A stretch of 64,000 nt of DNA. It comes from Haemophilus sputorum CCUG 13788 (GTDB lineage: Bacteria > Pseudomonadota > Gammaproteobacteria > Enterobacterales > Pasteurellaceae). Positions within the stretch are counted from its first letter, which is position 1, and every line of letters begins with the position of its first letter. The DNA lies in assembly GCF_000238795.1 (NCBI RefSeq), contig NZ_AFNK01000031.1:221261-285260 (forward strand). Direction: 5' to 3'. Shown here one piece after another: positions 48,650 to 58,270 of the stretch. A program made the position numbers and the translations under genes. A model generated the notes under the pieces. That model had not been told where the DNA came from, did not search any database, and saw only the letters and a program-made list of their open reading frames with translations.

Positions 48650-49270
48650 ATGAAACTTTGGTACTCCACCACCAGTCCGTATGTACGTAAAGTGCTGGTA
48701 ACGTTGAAATATCAACAACTCTTAGACAAAACAGAACTGATTAAAATTGGTTCATCATTTGATGCAAGCTCTCCGCATAATCAAGCCAACCCATTGGGTC
48801 GTGTGCCTGCGTTAGAACGTAATTGTGGTAATTGGCTTTATGGCAGCTTGCTCATTTGCGAATATCTCGACCAAAAAGGCAAGGTAGAACCTAAACTCAT
48901 TCCAGAAAGTGGCAAGCCTCGTTGGGCGGTGCTCGCCTTACATAACTTAGCAGATGGCATTATGGAAAACACCGTGCCGATGATGGCTGAAAAAATGCTT
49001 CGCCCTGAAAGTGAATGGTGGACAGCTCGTCATCAACAACTAACTGAGCGCAATCGTCAAAGTTTTGCAAGACTTGAGCTAGATTTAAAACCGTTTGGCA
49101 CGGAATTAAACATTGGTACGTTAATGGCTGTTGCAGTCATTGATTGGTTCTTGTTTAGAGCAGAAAAAATTGGATTAGATCTTGCAAAAGAATTTCCAAA
49201 TTTAACCGCTTGGGCGGCAGAGATGAATGAAAAATATGAGGTTTTAAGCGAGACAAAGCCAACTTTGTAA
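48650..49270 (+). CDS. Glutathione S-transferase-like protein inside the urease cluster
   Basis: 206-residue GST-fold protein. The N-terminal thioredoxin-like domain (about 1-80) has WYSTTSPYVRKVLVTLKYQ, with Ser/Tyr near residue 8-10 as candidate catalytic residues, cis-Pro in GRVPALE and the GSLLICEYLD segment. A helical C-terminal domain follows. It begins 37 bp after ureC and precedes ureE. A. pleuropneumoniae is reported, from memory, to have an extra gene (ureX) of similar size at this position. A role in urease maturation is unproven. Confidence 0.85.
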   Translation: MKLWYSTTSPYVRKVLVTLKYQQLLDKTELIKIGSSFDASSPHNQANPLGRVPALERNCGNWLYGSLLICEYLDQKGKVEPKLIPESGKPRWAVLALHNLADGIMENTVPMMAEKMLRPESEWWTARHQQLTERNRQSFARLELDLKPFGTELNIGTLMAVAVIDWFLFRAEKIGLDLAKEFPNLTAWAAEMNEKYEVLSETKPTL

Positions 49271-49329
49271 CCATTTTTTTGCGTTACGAAATTGGTCTAA
49301 ATAACCTAATTTCTCTGTTTTTCCTTCTG

Positions 49330-49702
49330 CCAAATCTCCCCTACCCCTCTTTGCTAAAGAGGGGAAAGAACGAGCGAGATTTTATATCATTGTTCTACTT
49401 TGATATGGCAAATATAAATTAGTCAGGTGACAGCAAATTTATAAAGAAAATCCCCTCTTTAGCAAAGAGGGGAAAGAATGAGCAAGATTTTACATCATTG
49501 TTCTACTTTGATATGGCAAATATAAATTAGTCAGGTGACAGCAAATTTATAAAGAAAGACCCCTCTTTAGTAAAGAGGGGAAAGAATGAGCGAGGTTTTA
49601 TATCATTGTTCTACTTTGATATGGCAAATATAAATTAGTCAGATGACAGCAAATTTATAAAGAAAATCCCCTCTTTAGCAAAGAGGGGTGGGGGAGATTT
49701 GG
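49330..49702. repeat. 373-bp element of 108-bp tandem repeats with inverted ends
   Basis: The palindrome CCCCTCTTTnnTAAAGAGGGG recurs at 49344, 49452, 49560 and 49668, exactly 108 bp apart, so three full units and a closing palindrome are present. The units are nearly identical. The outer ends are inverted copies: CCAAATCTCCCC at 49330-49341 and GGGGAGATTTGG at 49691-49702. This accounts for most of the 469-bp gap between the GST-like gene and ureE. No open frame of note is seen in it. It resembles a non-autonomous dispersed palindromic element that expanded internally. Confidence 0.88.
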
Positions 49703-49739
49703 CTGCCTCAATTAACGAAGAAATTAAACAATATAAAAT

Positions 49740-50297
49740 ATGAAAATCCTCAACCCCATTCTGCCTATTATGGATACCATTTTAGGTGACTTAACTAGCC
49801 TCCAAACTGAAGGCAAAATTACACATCAAGTCATTGAACGCGTAGCATTGCAGTGGTATGAAAGCGAGCGCAATATTCTGCGTAAAACCACAAATACTGG
49901 ACGTGAAGTGGCATTTCGCCTACTCAAAGAAGGGCAACGTTTAAAACACGATGATGTGGTGTTTATCAGCGATGAATTAGTGATTGCGATTGAAATTTTA
50001 CCGAGTGAAGTAATCGTGCTGTCTCCGAAAACCTTGCCTGAAATGGCTCGCGCTTGTTATGAGATCGGTAATAAACATTCACCACTCTTTTTAGATGGTG
50101 ATGAAGTGACATTACCTTACGATAAGCCGATGTTTGAATGGTTACAAGCAGCGGGATTTCATCCACAAAAAGCGGAACGCCGTTTAAGCCAAGCGTTAAG
50201 AGCCAATTCTGCACAAGGGCACGGTCATTCGCATAGTCATTCGCACGATCATCACGGCTATCACCATCATGGAGACGGCAATTGGCACCAACATTAA
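49740..50297 (+). CDS. ureE: Urease accessory nickel chaperone UreE
   Basis: 185-residue metallochaperone with a peptide-binding N-terminal half, a metal-binding middle (EIGNKHSPLFLDG with conserved His) and a His-rich tail with 12 His in the last 26 residues. It passes nickel to UreG. Its end overlaps the ureF start by 16 bp. Confidence 0.95.
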   Translation: MKILNPILPIMDTILGDLTSLQTEGKITHQVIERVALQWYESERNILRKTTNTGREVAFRLLKEGQRLKHDDVVFISDELVIAIEILPSEVIVLSPKTLPEMARACYEIGNKHSPLFLDGDEVTLPYDKPMFEWLQAAGFHPQKAERRLSQALRANSAQGHGHSHSHSHDHHGYHHHGDGNWHQH

Positions 50298-50989
50298 ACC
50301 GAAGCCTGGCAGATTTAGGCGCCTTGTTGCACCTGGTTGACCCCACTTTGCCTATTGGGGGCTTTAACCATTCAAATGGTTTAGAAACCTTTGTTCAACA
50401 AGGTGTTGTTGCCTCAAAACAAAGCCTAGAAGAATATGTGCAAACCCAGCTTTTGCAAAACTGGGTGTATAGCGATGGTGCTTATCTTTCGCTCGCATTT
50501 GAAGCCATGGCTGCCAATGATTTTGAGCGCTTGTGTGAATTAGACCATTCGTTATCTGCAACCAAAATTGCGCGGGAAAGCCGCGAAGGCAGTTTTAAAC
50601 TTGGCGTGCGGTTATTAAAAATTTTTATCCGCTATGAACAACACCCCATGTTGAGCCAATTTCAACAAGCGATTCAGAATAAAACCGTGCAAGGTTATTT
50701 CCCGATTGTGTTTGCGATGGTGGCACAAGCGATGGGGCTTAGCAAAGCGGATACCCTGTATGCGTTTTACTACAATGCGGCAGTTGGTACCATTACCAAT
50801 GGCGTAAAACTCATTCCGCTTAGCCAAATGGACGGGCAAGATATTCTGTTTGATTTGCGTAGTGCACTCTTGCAAGCTGTCGAATTAAGCCTTGAGCCAA
50901 ATCTTGATTGGCTGGGTGCAGCAACTCTCGCAAATGACATCCGCTCTATGCAGCACGAAGTGCTTTATACGCGACTTTATATGTCGTAA
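50282..50989 (+). CDS. ureF: Urease accessory protein UreF (TTG start)
   Basis: 235-residue all-helical maturation factor, activator of UreG. Motifs: LVDPTLPIGGFNHSNGLETFVQ, ARESREGSFKLGVRLLKI, YYNAAVGTITNGVKLIPLSQMDGQ. The TTG at 50282 is the only start that keeps the conserved LNRSLADLGALLHL segment; GGAGA lies about 8 bp upstream and overlaps the His-tail codons of ureE. The 16-bp overlap implies coupling. Confidence 0.93.
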   Translation: MAPTLNRSLADLGALLHLVDPTLPIGGFNHSNGLETFVQQGVVASKQSLEEYVQTQLLQNWVYSDGAYLSLAFEAMAANDFERLCELDHSLSATKIARESREGSFKLGVRLLKIFIRYEQHPMLSQFQQAIQNKTVQGYFPIVFAMVAQAMGLSKADTLYAFYYNAAVGTITNGVKLIPLSQMDGQDILFDLRSALLQAVELSLEPNLDWLGAATLANDIRSMQHEVLYTRLYMS

Positions 50990-51072
50990 GAGCGGTCATT
51001 TTTTATTAAATTTTTACATATCGCAGAGGTGATAAGAATGAGCCTCTACGATATCAACACAAAAGGAACATT

Positions 51073-51708
51073 ATGCGTAACTACATTAAAATCGGCGTGG
51101 CAGGCCCTGTTGGCGCGGGCAAAACGGCGTTAATCGAAAAACTGACTCGCGAAATTGCAAGCCGTTATAGCGTGGCGGTCATTACTAACGATATTTATAC
51201 CCAAGAAGATGCGGAATTTTTAACGAAAAATAGCCTACTTCCGCCAGAGCGAATTATGGGCGTGGAAACAGGCGGTTGCCCACATACGGCAATTCGTGAA
51301 GATGCCTCTATGAACTTAGAAGCAGTCGATGAAATGGTTGCACGTTTCCCTGATGTAGAAATCGTCTTTATCGAATCTGGTGGTGATAACTTATCTGCGA
51401 CTTTTAGCCCAGATTTAGCGGATGTGACTATTTTCGTGATTGACGTTGCACAAGGTGAAAAAATTCCGCGTAAAGGTGGACCAGGTATTACCCGTTCTGA
51501 CTTATTAGTGATTAATAAAACTGACCTAGCGCCATTCGTTGGTGCTGATTTAAGCGTCATGGAACGTGATGCACGCCGTATGCGTAACGGTCAGCCGTTT
51601 ATCTTTACCAACTTAATGAAGAAAGAAAATTTAGATGGTGTAATTGGCTGGATTGAAAAATATGCCTTATTGAAAAACATAGAAGAGCCGAAAGCGTTAA
51701 TTCGTTAG
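51073..51708 (+). CDS. ureG: Urease accessory GTPase UreG
   Basis: 211-residue GTPase that drives nickel insertion. The P-loop is GPVGAGKTA (residues about 9-17), the metal-binding CPH is in [15 protein letters not shown], and the base motif is NKTDL. It is the last gene of the cluster: ureD, which usually follows, is replaced by a terminator and convergent genes. Confidence 0.97.
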   Translation: MRNYIKIGVAGPVGAGKTALIEKLTREIASRYSVAVITNDIYTQEDAEFLTKNSLLPPERIMGVETGGCPHTAIREDASMNLEAVDEMVARFPDVEIVFIESGGDNLSATFSPDLADVTIFVIDVAQGEKIPRKGGPGITRSDLLVINKTDLAPFVGADLSVMERDARRMRNGQPFIFTNLMKKENLDGVIGWIEKYALLKNIEEPKALIR

Positions 51709-51715
51709 ATGGAAA

Positions 51716-51749
51716 AAAGGAGAGGTTAACCTCTCCTTTAGTTTTTTTA
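51716..51749. terminator. Terminator after ureG
   Basis: A perfect 24-bp palindrome (AAAGGAGAGGTT and its complement, 51716-51739) is followed by AGTTTTTTT. It also lies just past the stop codon of the convergent DUF533 gene. Confidence 0.9.
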
Positions 51750-52367
51750 TAATCCTGCTTGCGCTTCGAGTTGCTCAACTAGCGCCTCATCTAAATGTAA
51801 GGCTTCTGCAAGATTCGCCAAGAAGATAATTTCTTTGCGACTTAATTCTTTGCACACAACGCGAGCGGCTAAATAAACTTGCGCTGCGATTGCTGGATTA
51901 TTTTCCACTTTTGCCCCAATTTGTGCCGCACTTAATGGATTGGCCATCGCTTGATTTAACCATTGTTGCACTTCTACATCGTCGCCGGCTTCTTGAAGAA
52001 TGGCTTGGCGTTCTTCTTCCGTAATTTCCCCATCAGCAGCCGCTGCAGAAATCATGGCTTGTAAAATAATATTTGCCTGATCGGTCAGCTGAAAAGCACT
52101 TTCATTTAAAGCCTCTTGTGTAGGCTGATTCTGTGCTTGGTATTTTTGATAAGCTTGGTAAGCAAGGCTGCCTAATGCTGCCAGTGATCCTAATTTAGCT
52201 AAACCCGCACCACCTTTTCTGCCTAAAAACATAGAAAGCAACCCAAGTGCCGCCGCGCCACCACCGACTTTGGTGATTTTATCTTGCGTGCTGTTGCCGT
52301 TTTTAGTGTCGTTGAAGGTTTCTTTCGCTACGTTAAGCACCTGATTTAAAATGTTATTAAAGTCCAT
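51747..52367 (-). CDS. DUF533 family protein (YebE/TerB-like)
   Basis: 206-residue protein with an N-terminal helix, a glycine-rich hydrophobic segment (KVGGGAAALGLLSMFLGRKGGAGLAKLGSL) and a C-terminal TerB-like helical domain (ISAAAADGEITEEERQAIL). The start at ATG 52367 is preferred to 52436 on family similarity. Function unknown; E. coli YebE is an envelope-stress protein. Confidence 0.88.
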   Translation of the reverse strand: MDFNNILNQVLNVAKETFNDTKNGNSTQDKITKVGGGAAALGLLSMFLGRKGGAGLAKLGSLAALGSLAYQAYQKYQAQNQPTQEALNESAFQLTDQANIILQAMISAAAADGEITEEERQAILQEAGDDVEVQQWLNQAMANPLSAAQIGAKVENNPAIAAQVYLAARVVCKELSRKEIIFLANLAEALHLDEALVEQLEAQAGL

Positions 52368-52440
52368 ATCAGTTTCCTTTTTATCGAGGGATAGTAAACA
52401 TGAGTAGCTAAAATGGGGATGAAGTTCTCTGTTCAAAAGA

Positions 52441-52485
52441 CAAGCGGTCTAAATTTGCAAAACTTTTACAAAATTAGACCGCTTG
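52441..52485 (-). terminator. Uptake-signal-pair terminator of the amino-acid ABC operon
   Basis: CAAGCGGTCTAA (52441-52452) and TTAGACCGCTTG (52474-52485), a perfect 12-bp stem 10 bp past the ATPase stop codon. Confidence 0.75.
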
Positions 52486-52494
52486 CTTATAGGG

Positions 52495-53241
52495 TTATGC
52501 TCGAATTTGTTGCAAGAAGCGTTTAGTCCGCTCGTGTTGTGGATGATTAAAGAGCTGGTCTGGCGAACCTTGCTCAACAATTACGCCACCATCCATCACA
52601 ATCACAATGTCTGCGACATCTAATGCGAATTTGATCTCGTGTGTTACCACCACCATAGTCCAACCATCATTAGCAAGTGCTTTCATGGTATTGAGTACAT
52701 CTTGCACTAATTCAGGGTCAAGTGCGGAAGTGGGTTCATCAAAAAGCATTAAAGCAGGTTGAATTGCTAATGCACGCGCAATGCCTACACGTTGTTGCTG
52801 TCCGCCCGAAAGCTGAAATGGGTATAGATTCACTTTATCAGATAACCCCACTTTCGCTAATAAAGCCAAAGCCTCTGATTTTGCTTGAGCTGTGTTTTTT
52901 CCTTGAACAAAAACAGGCCCTTCCATCACATTTTCGAGCGCAGTTTTATGCGGAAATAGATTATAGTTTTGGAACACCATGCCTGATTTTCGGCGCAAGG
53001 CAAGAATCTCTTTTTTGTTCGGTTTTTTACCAAAATCAATCGTTAATGGCGCACCATCTTCAAATGTGATTGTGCCTTGTTCTGGCATTTCTAGCGCATT
53101 TAAACAGCGCAAAAAGGTTGTTTTCCCTGAGCCGGAAGGCCCTAAAATGACCACCACTTGCCCTTTTTCAATGTTTAAATCAATCCCTTTTAAAATGGTA
53201 TTTTCACCAAAGGTTTTGTGAATATTGCTTATTTTAATCAT
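52495..53241 (-). CDS. Amino-acid ABC transporter ATPase (TcyN/GlnQ type)
   Basis: 248-residue polar amino-acid ABC ATPase. Walker A is GPSGSGKTT, Q-loop MVFQNYNLFPH, signature LSGGQQQRV, Walker B LMLFDEPTSALD and H-loop VTHE. The ATG at 53241 lies 2 bp after the permease stop, so both are one operon. Best match by memory is cystine transporters of the TcyN type. Confidence 0.93.
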   Translation of the reverse strand: MIKISNIHKTFGENTILKGIDLNIEKGQVVVILGPSGSGKTTFLRCLNALEMPEQGTITFEDGAPLTIDFGKKPNKKEILALRRKSGMVFQNYNLFPHKTALENVMEGPVFVQGKNTAQAKSEALALLAKVGLSDKVNLYPFQLSGGQQQRVGIARALAIQPALMLFDEPTSALDPELVQDVLNTMKALANDGWTMVVVTHEIKFALDVADIVIVMDGGVIVEQGSPDQLFNHPQHERTKRFLQQIRA

Positions 53242-53242
53242 C

Positions 53243-53959
53243 TTAGTTCGCCACAAATCGGTTAAAGCGATGTTCTAGTTTCGCTTGAATTAAAAATAGT
53301 ACCCAACAGAAGCACCAATAAATTAGCCCCGCTTCAATATAAACTGGTAAAAAGTCATAAGACATATTGGCCATTTGTTGAGCAACACGGAACATTTCGG
53401 TAACGGTAACCACTGAGGCAAGCGAGGTGTCTTTAAATAAACCAATAAAAGTGTTACTTAATGGCGGCACGGCAACACGAAATGCTTGTGGCGCAATAAT
53501 GCGGCGGAAGGTTTGCATATAGGTCATACCAATGGTAAAGCCCGCTTCCCATTGTCCTTTTGGCACGGAGGAAATGGCAGCACGCACCGTTTCTGAACCA
53601 TAAGCTCCAATATTCAGTGAGAAGCCGATAATCGCAGCTGGAATTGGGTCGATGAAAACGCCAATAGCAGGCAAACCATAGAACACCACAGAAATTTGCA
53701 CCAACATTGGTGTGCCACGAATGATAGAAATATAGCCTTTCACAAAGGCAAGCAATAGACGATGAACAATACCGTTAGACGGCGAAATGCGGATGAGCGC
53801 AACCACCACGGCAATAATCATCCCAATAATAAAAGAAGCAATCGCAAGGGGAATGGAAACTAGCACGGCAGCTTCAACCATTGGCCAAAAAGCATCAATC
53901 ACGAGCTTCGCACGTGCAGCATCCATAAATGGAAGGCTCATTAAGAGTTGTTCTAACAC
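53243..53959 (-). CDS. Amino-acid ABC transporter permease (TcyL type)
   Basis: 238-residue membrane permease with about five spans and the binding-protein-dependent EAA-type loop EAGFTIGMTYMQTFRRIIAPQA, plus IRGTPMLVQ and PPLSNTFIGLFKDTSLA. There is no adjacent binding-protein gene; the plausible partner is at 42.0 kb. A TAGACGTCTA palindrome lies 62 bp upstream of its start. Confidence 0.92.
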   Translation of the reverse strand: MLEQLLMSLPFMDAARAKLVIDAFWPMVEAAVLVSIPLAIASFIIGMIIAVVVALIRISPSNGIVHRLLLAFVKGYISIIRGTPMLVQISVVFYGLPAIGVFIDPIPAAIIGFSLNIGAYGSETVRAAISSVPKGQWEAGFTIGMTYMQTFRRIIAPQAFRVAVPPLSNTFIGLFKDTSLASVVTVTEMFRVAQQMANMSYDFLPVYIEAGLIYWCFCWVLFLIQAKLEHRFNRFVAN

Positions 53960-54020
53960 AAAAATATCCTTTTTAAATTTTTTGCCGATTGTAAGTAAAA
54001 AATGACCGCTTGTATATGTC

Positions 54021-54030
54021 TAGACGTCTA
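54021..54030. promoter_or_regulatory. TAGACGTCTA palindrome upstream of the permease operon
   Basis: A perfect 10-bp palindrome identical to that at 54763-54772, located in the 188-bp gap before the amino-acid permease gene. Candidate operator for the nearby TetR regulator. Confidence 0.5.
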
Positions 54031-54147
54031 AAAGGCTAAAAAACGGTAAAATAAAACGGCTAAACTTTGTGATAAAACTTAGCCGTTTGGTTCATTGGAT
54101 TGAATAAAGTTATTTGGATTTTGCTAACTGAATGAATTTATTTTGAT

Positions 54148-54513
54148 TTAATCATCATCGTGATGATGTGGTTTATGTTTATGGTGTTTTGGCCTATGTG
54201 GTCTGTGGTGGCGATCATCAAAATCATCATATTCATAACGCGCAGGGCGGAAGCCTTCGTAATGATGGCGATGTTCTCTTTCACGCTCAGCACGATGTCT
54301 TTTTTCTTCTTTATGCGCGTTCCATTGGCTACCCACTACACCACCGAGTGCCGCGCCAGCCATGGTTGAGGTGACATCATTGCCCACCACTGCGCCCGCG
54401 ACCCCGCCTAATACTGCGCCCACCGCAGTATCGTGTTGCGAACGTGTTAATGCTTGTGCATTAGCCCCAATAAATAAGCTTAATACAATGCCTTTTACGA
54501 TCCATTTTTTCAT
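54148..54513 (-). CDS. Secreted glycine-zipper protein with His-rich tail
   Basis: 121-residue exported protein. Signal peptide (about 1-21, ending NAQA, no lipobox), a glycine-zipper 2TM segment (TAVGAVLGGVAGAVVGN, AGAALGGVVGSQW) and a highly charged tail from about residue 66 with 14 histidines. The glycine zipper is a close paralogue of the next gene and of 10022-10222. The tail may bind metal, but this is inference. Confidence 0.85.
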   Translation of the reverse strand: MKKWIVKGIVLSLFIGANAQALTRSQHDTAVGAVLGGVAGAVVGNDVTSTMAGAALGGVVGSQWNAHKEEKRHRAEREREHRHHYEGFRPARYEYDDFDDRHHRPHRPKHHKHKPHHHDDD

Positions 54514-54534
54514 AGTGACCTCACATAAAGGTGA

Positions 54535-54738
54535 TTAACGATTCCACTGGCTACCGACTAAGCCACCCACTGCTGCACCGACCACAGTAGAGGTGGTGTT
54601 GCCTCCAATTAGTCCGCCAGCTACGCCACCAAGTACGGCACCTGTTGCGGTATCTCGCTGTGAACCTCTCAGCCCACAAGCTGTCGCTGATGAAGCAACA
54701 ACCACTAAAACTAACATTTTGCTCACTAAATTTTTCAT
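54535..54738 (-). CDS. Small glycine-zipper lipoprotein
   Basis: 67-residue lipoprotein with lipobox TAC (SSATACGLRG) and a glycine-zipper 2TM segment (TGAVLGGVAGGLIGGN, VVGAAVGGLVGSQWNR). OsmB-like. Transcribed with the His-rich paralogue 21 bp downstream, and divergently from the TetR gene. Confidence 0.86.
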   Translation of the reverse strand: MKNLVSKMLVLVVVASSATACGLRGSQRDTATGAVLGGVAGGLIGGNTTSTVVGAAVGGLVGSQWNR

Positions 54739-54762
54739 GAGTCTCTCCGAGTAGTTAAAAAA

Positions 54763-54772
54763 TAGACGTCTA
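54763..54772. promoter_or_regulatory. TAGACGTCTA palindrome in the lipoprotein/TetR gap
   Basis: A perfect 10-bp palindrome 24 bp upstream of the lipoprotein start and about 100 bp upstream of the tetR-like start. It shares TAGACGTCTAAA with the copy at 54021. Confidence 0.55.
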
Positions 54773-54868
54773 AATGACGCGTTAAAACTGGGCGTATTTT
54801 TCGGGATTTAAAAATAACCGTCAACACTTTCGCCCAAAACTGAAACAAACTCACCCAAATGTAACAGT

Positions 54869-55375
54869 ATGAAAAAAAATTTGAACTTTGTGATAAAAGA
54901 AAGCCTCACCGAGGCGTTGTTTATCTTGATGCGAAAGAAACCCTTTGAAGAGATTACTATTACTGAAATTTCAAAATTAGCGGGTGTGAGTCGAATTTCG
55001 TTTTATCGTAATTTTGACTCTAAAGAGGATGTGTTAGTGAAATATCTCTTTGAAAAGTCAATGGATGAATTTTCAAAATATCAGGCTCAACGCACGCAAG
55101 AAAAATTAATTGCGATGTTTAAATCTATTGATCATCTACATGAAGTGGTTGATTTACTTTATCAGCAAAATCTTTCTCACCTCTTTTTATATTATTTACG
55201 CACCGTCACTGGTGCCCAGCCAGAGCAACCAAATACTCAAGCTTATGCAAAATCGATGACCATGGGGATCTGCTTTGGTGGACTCGATGAATGGATTCGA
55301 CGAGGTCGTCAAGAATCTGCTGAAGAAATGGTCGCTATTTTACAAACAGTCTTAGGTCAATTTTTAGAAAAGTAA
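54869..55375 (+). CDS. TetR-family transcriptional regulator
   Basis: 168-residue regulator. The N-terminal HTH (about 20-60) reads ITITEISKLAGVSRISFYRNFDSKEDVL, typical of TetR/AcrR; the ligand domain is unrecognised (SHLFLYYLRTVTG region). Divergent from the glycine-zipper pair with an intervening palindrome, an arrangement common for TetR regulators controlling their neighbours and themselves. Confidence 0.88.
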   Translation: MKKNLNFVIKESLTEALFILMRKKPFEEITITEISKLAGVSRISFYRNFDSKEDVLVKYLFEKSMDEFSKYQAQRTQEKLIAMFKSIDHLHEVVDLLYQQNLSHLFLYYLRTVTGAQPEQPNTQAYAKSMTMGICFGGLDEWIRRGRQESAEEMVAILQTVLGQFLEK

Positions 55376-55501
55376 TGTTTGAAAGCGTAATAAAAATGCC
55401 CATTTTTGGAGAAATTTTTCAGTTTTTAACTAGTTTGGCTGAAAATTAACGAATTTTTAACAATTTATTTAAAATTATGCCCAGAATTGCGTATTTTTTG
55501 G

Positions 55502-55529
55502 TTGAATACTCCGTAAGGTTCCGTATAAT
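55502..55529 (+). promoter_or_regulatory. Putative atp operon promoter
   Basis: TTGAAT (55502-55507) and TATAAT (55524-55529) with 16-bp spacing, about 67 bp before the atpI start. It lies in the 220-bp AT-rich gap after the TetR gene. Confidence 0.55.
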
Positions 55530-55595
55530 TTAGGGTTGATTTTTATTGATTTGCAGAGGCGAGTTTCGCCTATTTTTAAAATGAGAAATTAAGCG

Positions 55596-56803
<1,208 letters not shown>

Positions 56804-56812
56804 ACGAACCCA

Positions 56813-56858
56813 TAAGCGGTGGAATTTTAGTGAAATTTTGCAAAAATTAGACCGCTTG
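56813..56858 (+). terminator. Imperfect uptake-signal hairpin between atpB and atpE
   Basis: AAGCGGT near 56814 and ACCGCTTG near 56851 form a short stem around an AT loop, followed by TATTTTTCTTT. It looks like a rho-independent terminator placed inside an operon, so attenuation or processing is possible. Confidence 0.5.
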
Positions 56859-56900
56859 TATTTTTCTTTAACTTAAACAAAACCTTAGCCGAGAGGCTAA

Positions 56901-57182
<282 letters not shown>

Positions 57183-57240
57183 TCCCTATAAATAATAGGC
57201 GTTACCTTCGGGTAATTTAACTAACTTTATAGGAGGCGTT

Positions 57241-57711
57241 GTGAACTTAAATGCAACACTAATTGGCCAACTTATTGCGTTCGTCCTTTTTGTGGCGTTC
57301 TGTATGAAATATGTATGGCCACCGCTGATTAAAGCGATTGAAGAGCGTCAAGCAAATATAGCTAACGCTTTAGCATCAGCGGAAAAAGCGAAACAAGAGC
57401 AAGCAGACTCAAAAGCTGAAGCGGATAAAGAAATCCTTAAAGCTAAAGAAGAAGCTCAAAAAATTATTGATTTAGCAACGAAAAGACGTAATGAAATTTT
57501 AGAATCTGTGCAAGCAGAGGCTGAGGTGGAACGTCAGCGTATTATTGAACAAGGTCGTGCGGAAGTTGAAAGCGAACGTAAACGTGTTCAAGAAGAGCTT
57601 CGTCAAAAAGTAGCAGCATTAGCCGTGGCTGGTGCAGAGAAAATTGTGGGTCGTTCTATTGATGAAGCGGCAAACAATGACATTATTGATAAGCTAGTTG
57701 CAGAACTATAA
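57241..57711 (+). CDS. atpF: ATP synthase Fo subunit b (GTG start)
   Basis: 156-residue peripheral stalk subunit with an N-terminal membrane helix (about 5-25) and a long charged helix. It begins at GTG, with a strong AGGAGG 5-6 bp upstream. Length equals E. coli (156). Confidence 0.96.
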   Translation: MNLNATLIGQLIAFVLFVAFCMKYVWPPLIKAIEERQANIANALASAEKAKQEQADSKAEADKEILKAKEEAQKIIDLATKRRNEILESVQAEAEVERQRIIEQGRAEVESERKRVQEELRQKVAALAVAGAEKIVGRSIDEAANNDIIDKLVAEL

Positions 57712-57724
57712 TAAGGTGGGGCAG

Positions 57725-58258
57725 ATGTCAGAATATAGTACAGTAGCTCGCCCCTACGCTAAAGCAGCGTTTGATTTTGCTTTAGAACAAGGTCAGTTGG
57801 ATAAATGGCAAGCGATGCTTACCTTTTCAGCCGCAGTAGCGGAAAATGAGCAGGTGGCAGATTATCTCTCATCTTCGCTTGCAAGCGGTCAAATTGCAGA
57901 GTTTTTTTGCAATGTCTGCGGTGACCAGCTAGATCAATATGGGCAAAATTTTATTCGTGTGATGGCTGAAAATAAACGCCTTGCAATCCTTCCATCCGTA
58001 CTCGCGCAATTTAGCGAACTTCGTGCAGAGCATGAAGCGGTAAAAGAAGTGTTAGTGGTTTCAGCTAGCGAATTAAGTCAAGCACAAGAAAAGAAAATCG
58101 CTCAAGCGATGGAAAAACGCTTAGGTAAAAAAGTGCGTTTAAATAGCCAAATTGACCCGTCTGTTATTGCAGGGGTAATCATTCAGTATGATGATGTCGT
58201 CATTGACGGTAGTAGCCGTGGGCAATTAAACCGCTTAAATCAAGCGTTGAGCTTGTAA
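57725..58258 (+). CDS. atpH: ATP synthase F1 subunit delta
   Basis: 177-residue stator protein ([16 protein letters not shown]-terminal [20 protein letters not shown]). The ATG at 57725 follows AAGGTGGGG; an extension to 57698 would overlap atpF. An uptake-signal core lies inside the gene. Confidence 0.96.
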   Translation: MSEYSTVARPYAKAAFDFALEQGQLDKWQAMLTFSAAVAENEQVADYLSSSLASGQIAEFFCNVCGDQLDQYGQNFIRVMAENKRLAILPSVLAQFSELRAEHEAVKEVLVVSASELSQAQEKKIAQAMEKRLGKKVRLNSQIDPSVIAGVIIQYDDVVIDGSSRGQLNRLNQALSL

Positions 58259-58270
58259 GAGGAATAAAAA

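Noticed and set aside
49330..49702. Regular repeats that might be a CRISPR array
   Set aside because: The 108-bp units are almost identical along their whole length, so there are no unique spacers; no cas genes are near.
42980..51708. Urease/nickel block as a recent foreign island
   Set aside because: Base composition and uptake-signal cores look like the neighbours by eye, and there are no integrase or tRNA boundaries; gene order alone does not prove transfer.
54160..54374. Plus-strand open frames opposite the His-rich glycine-zipper gene
   Set aside because: They are products of the repetitive His/Asp codons on the other strand; low-complexity Met/Phe/Trp-rich peptides.
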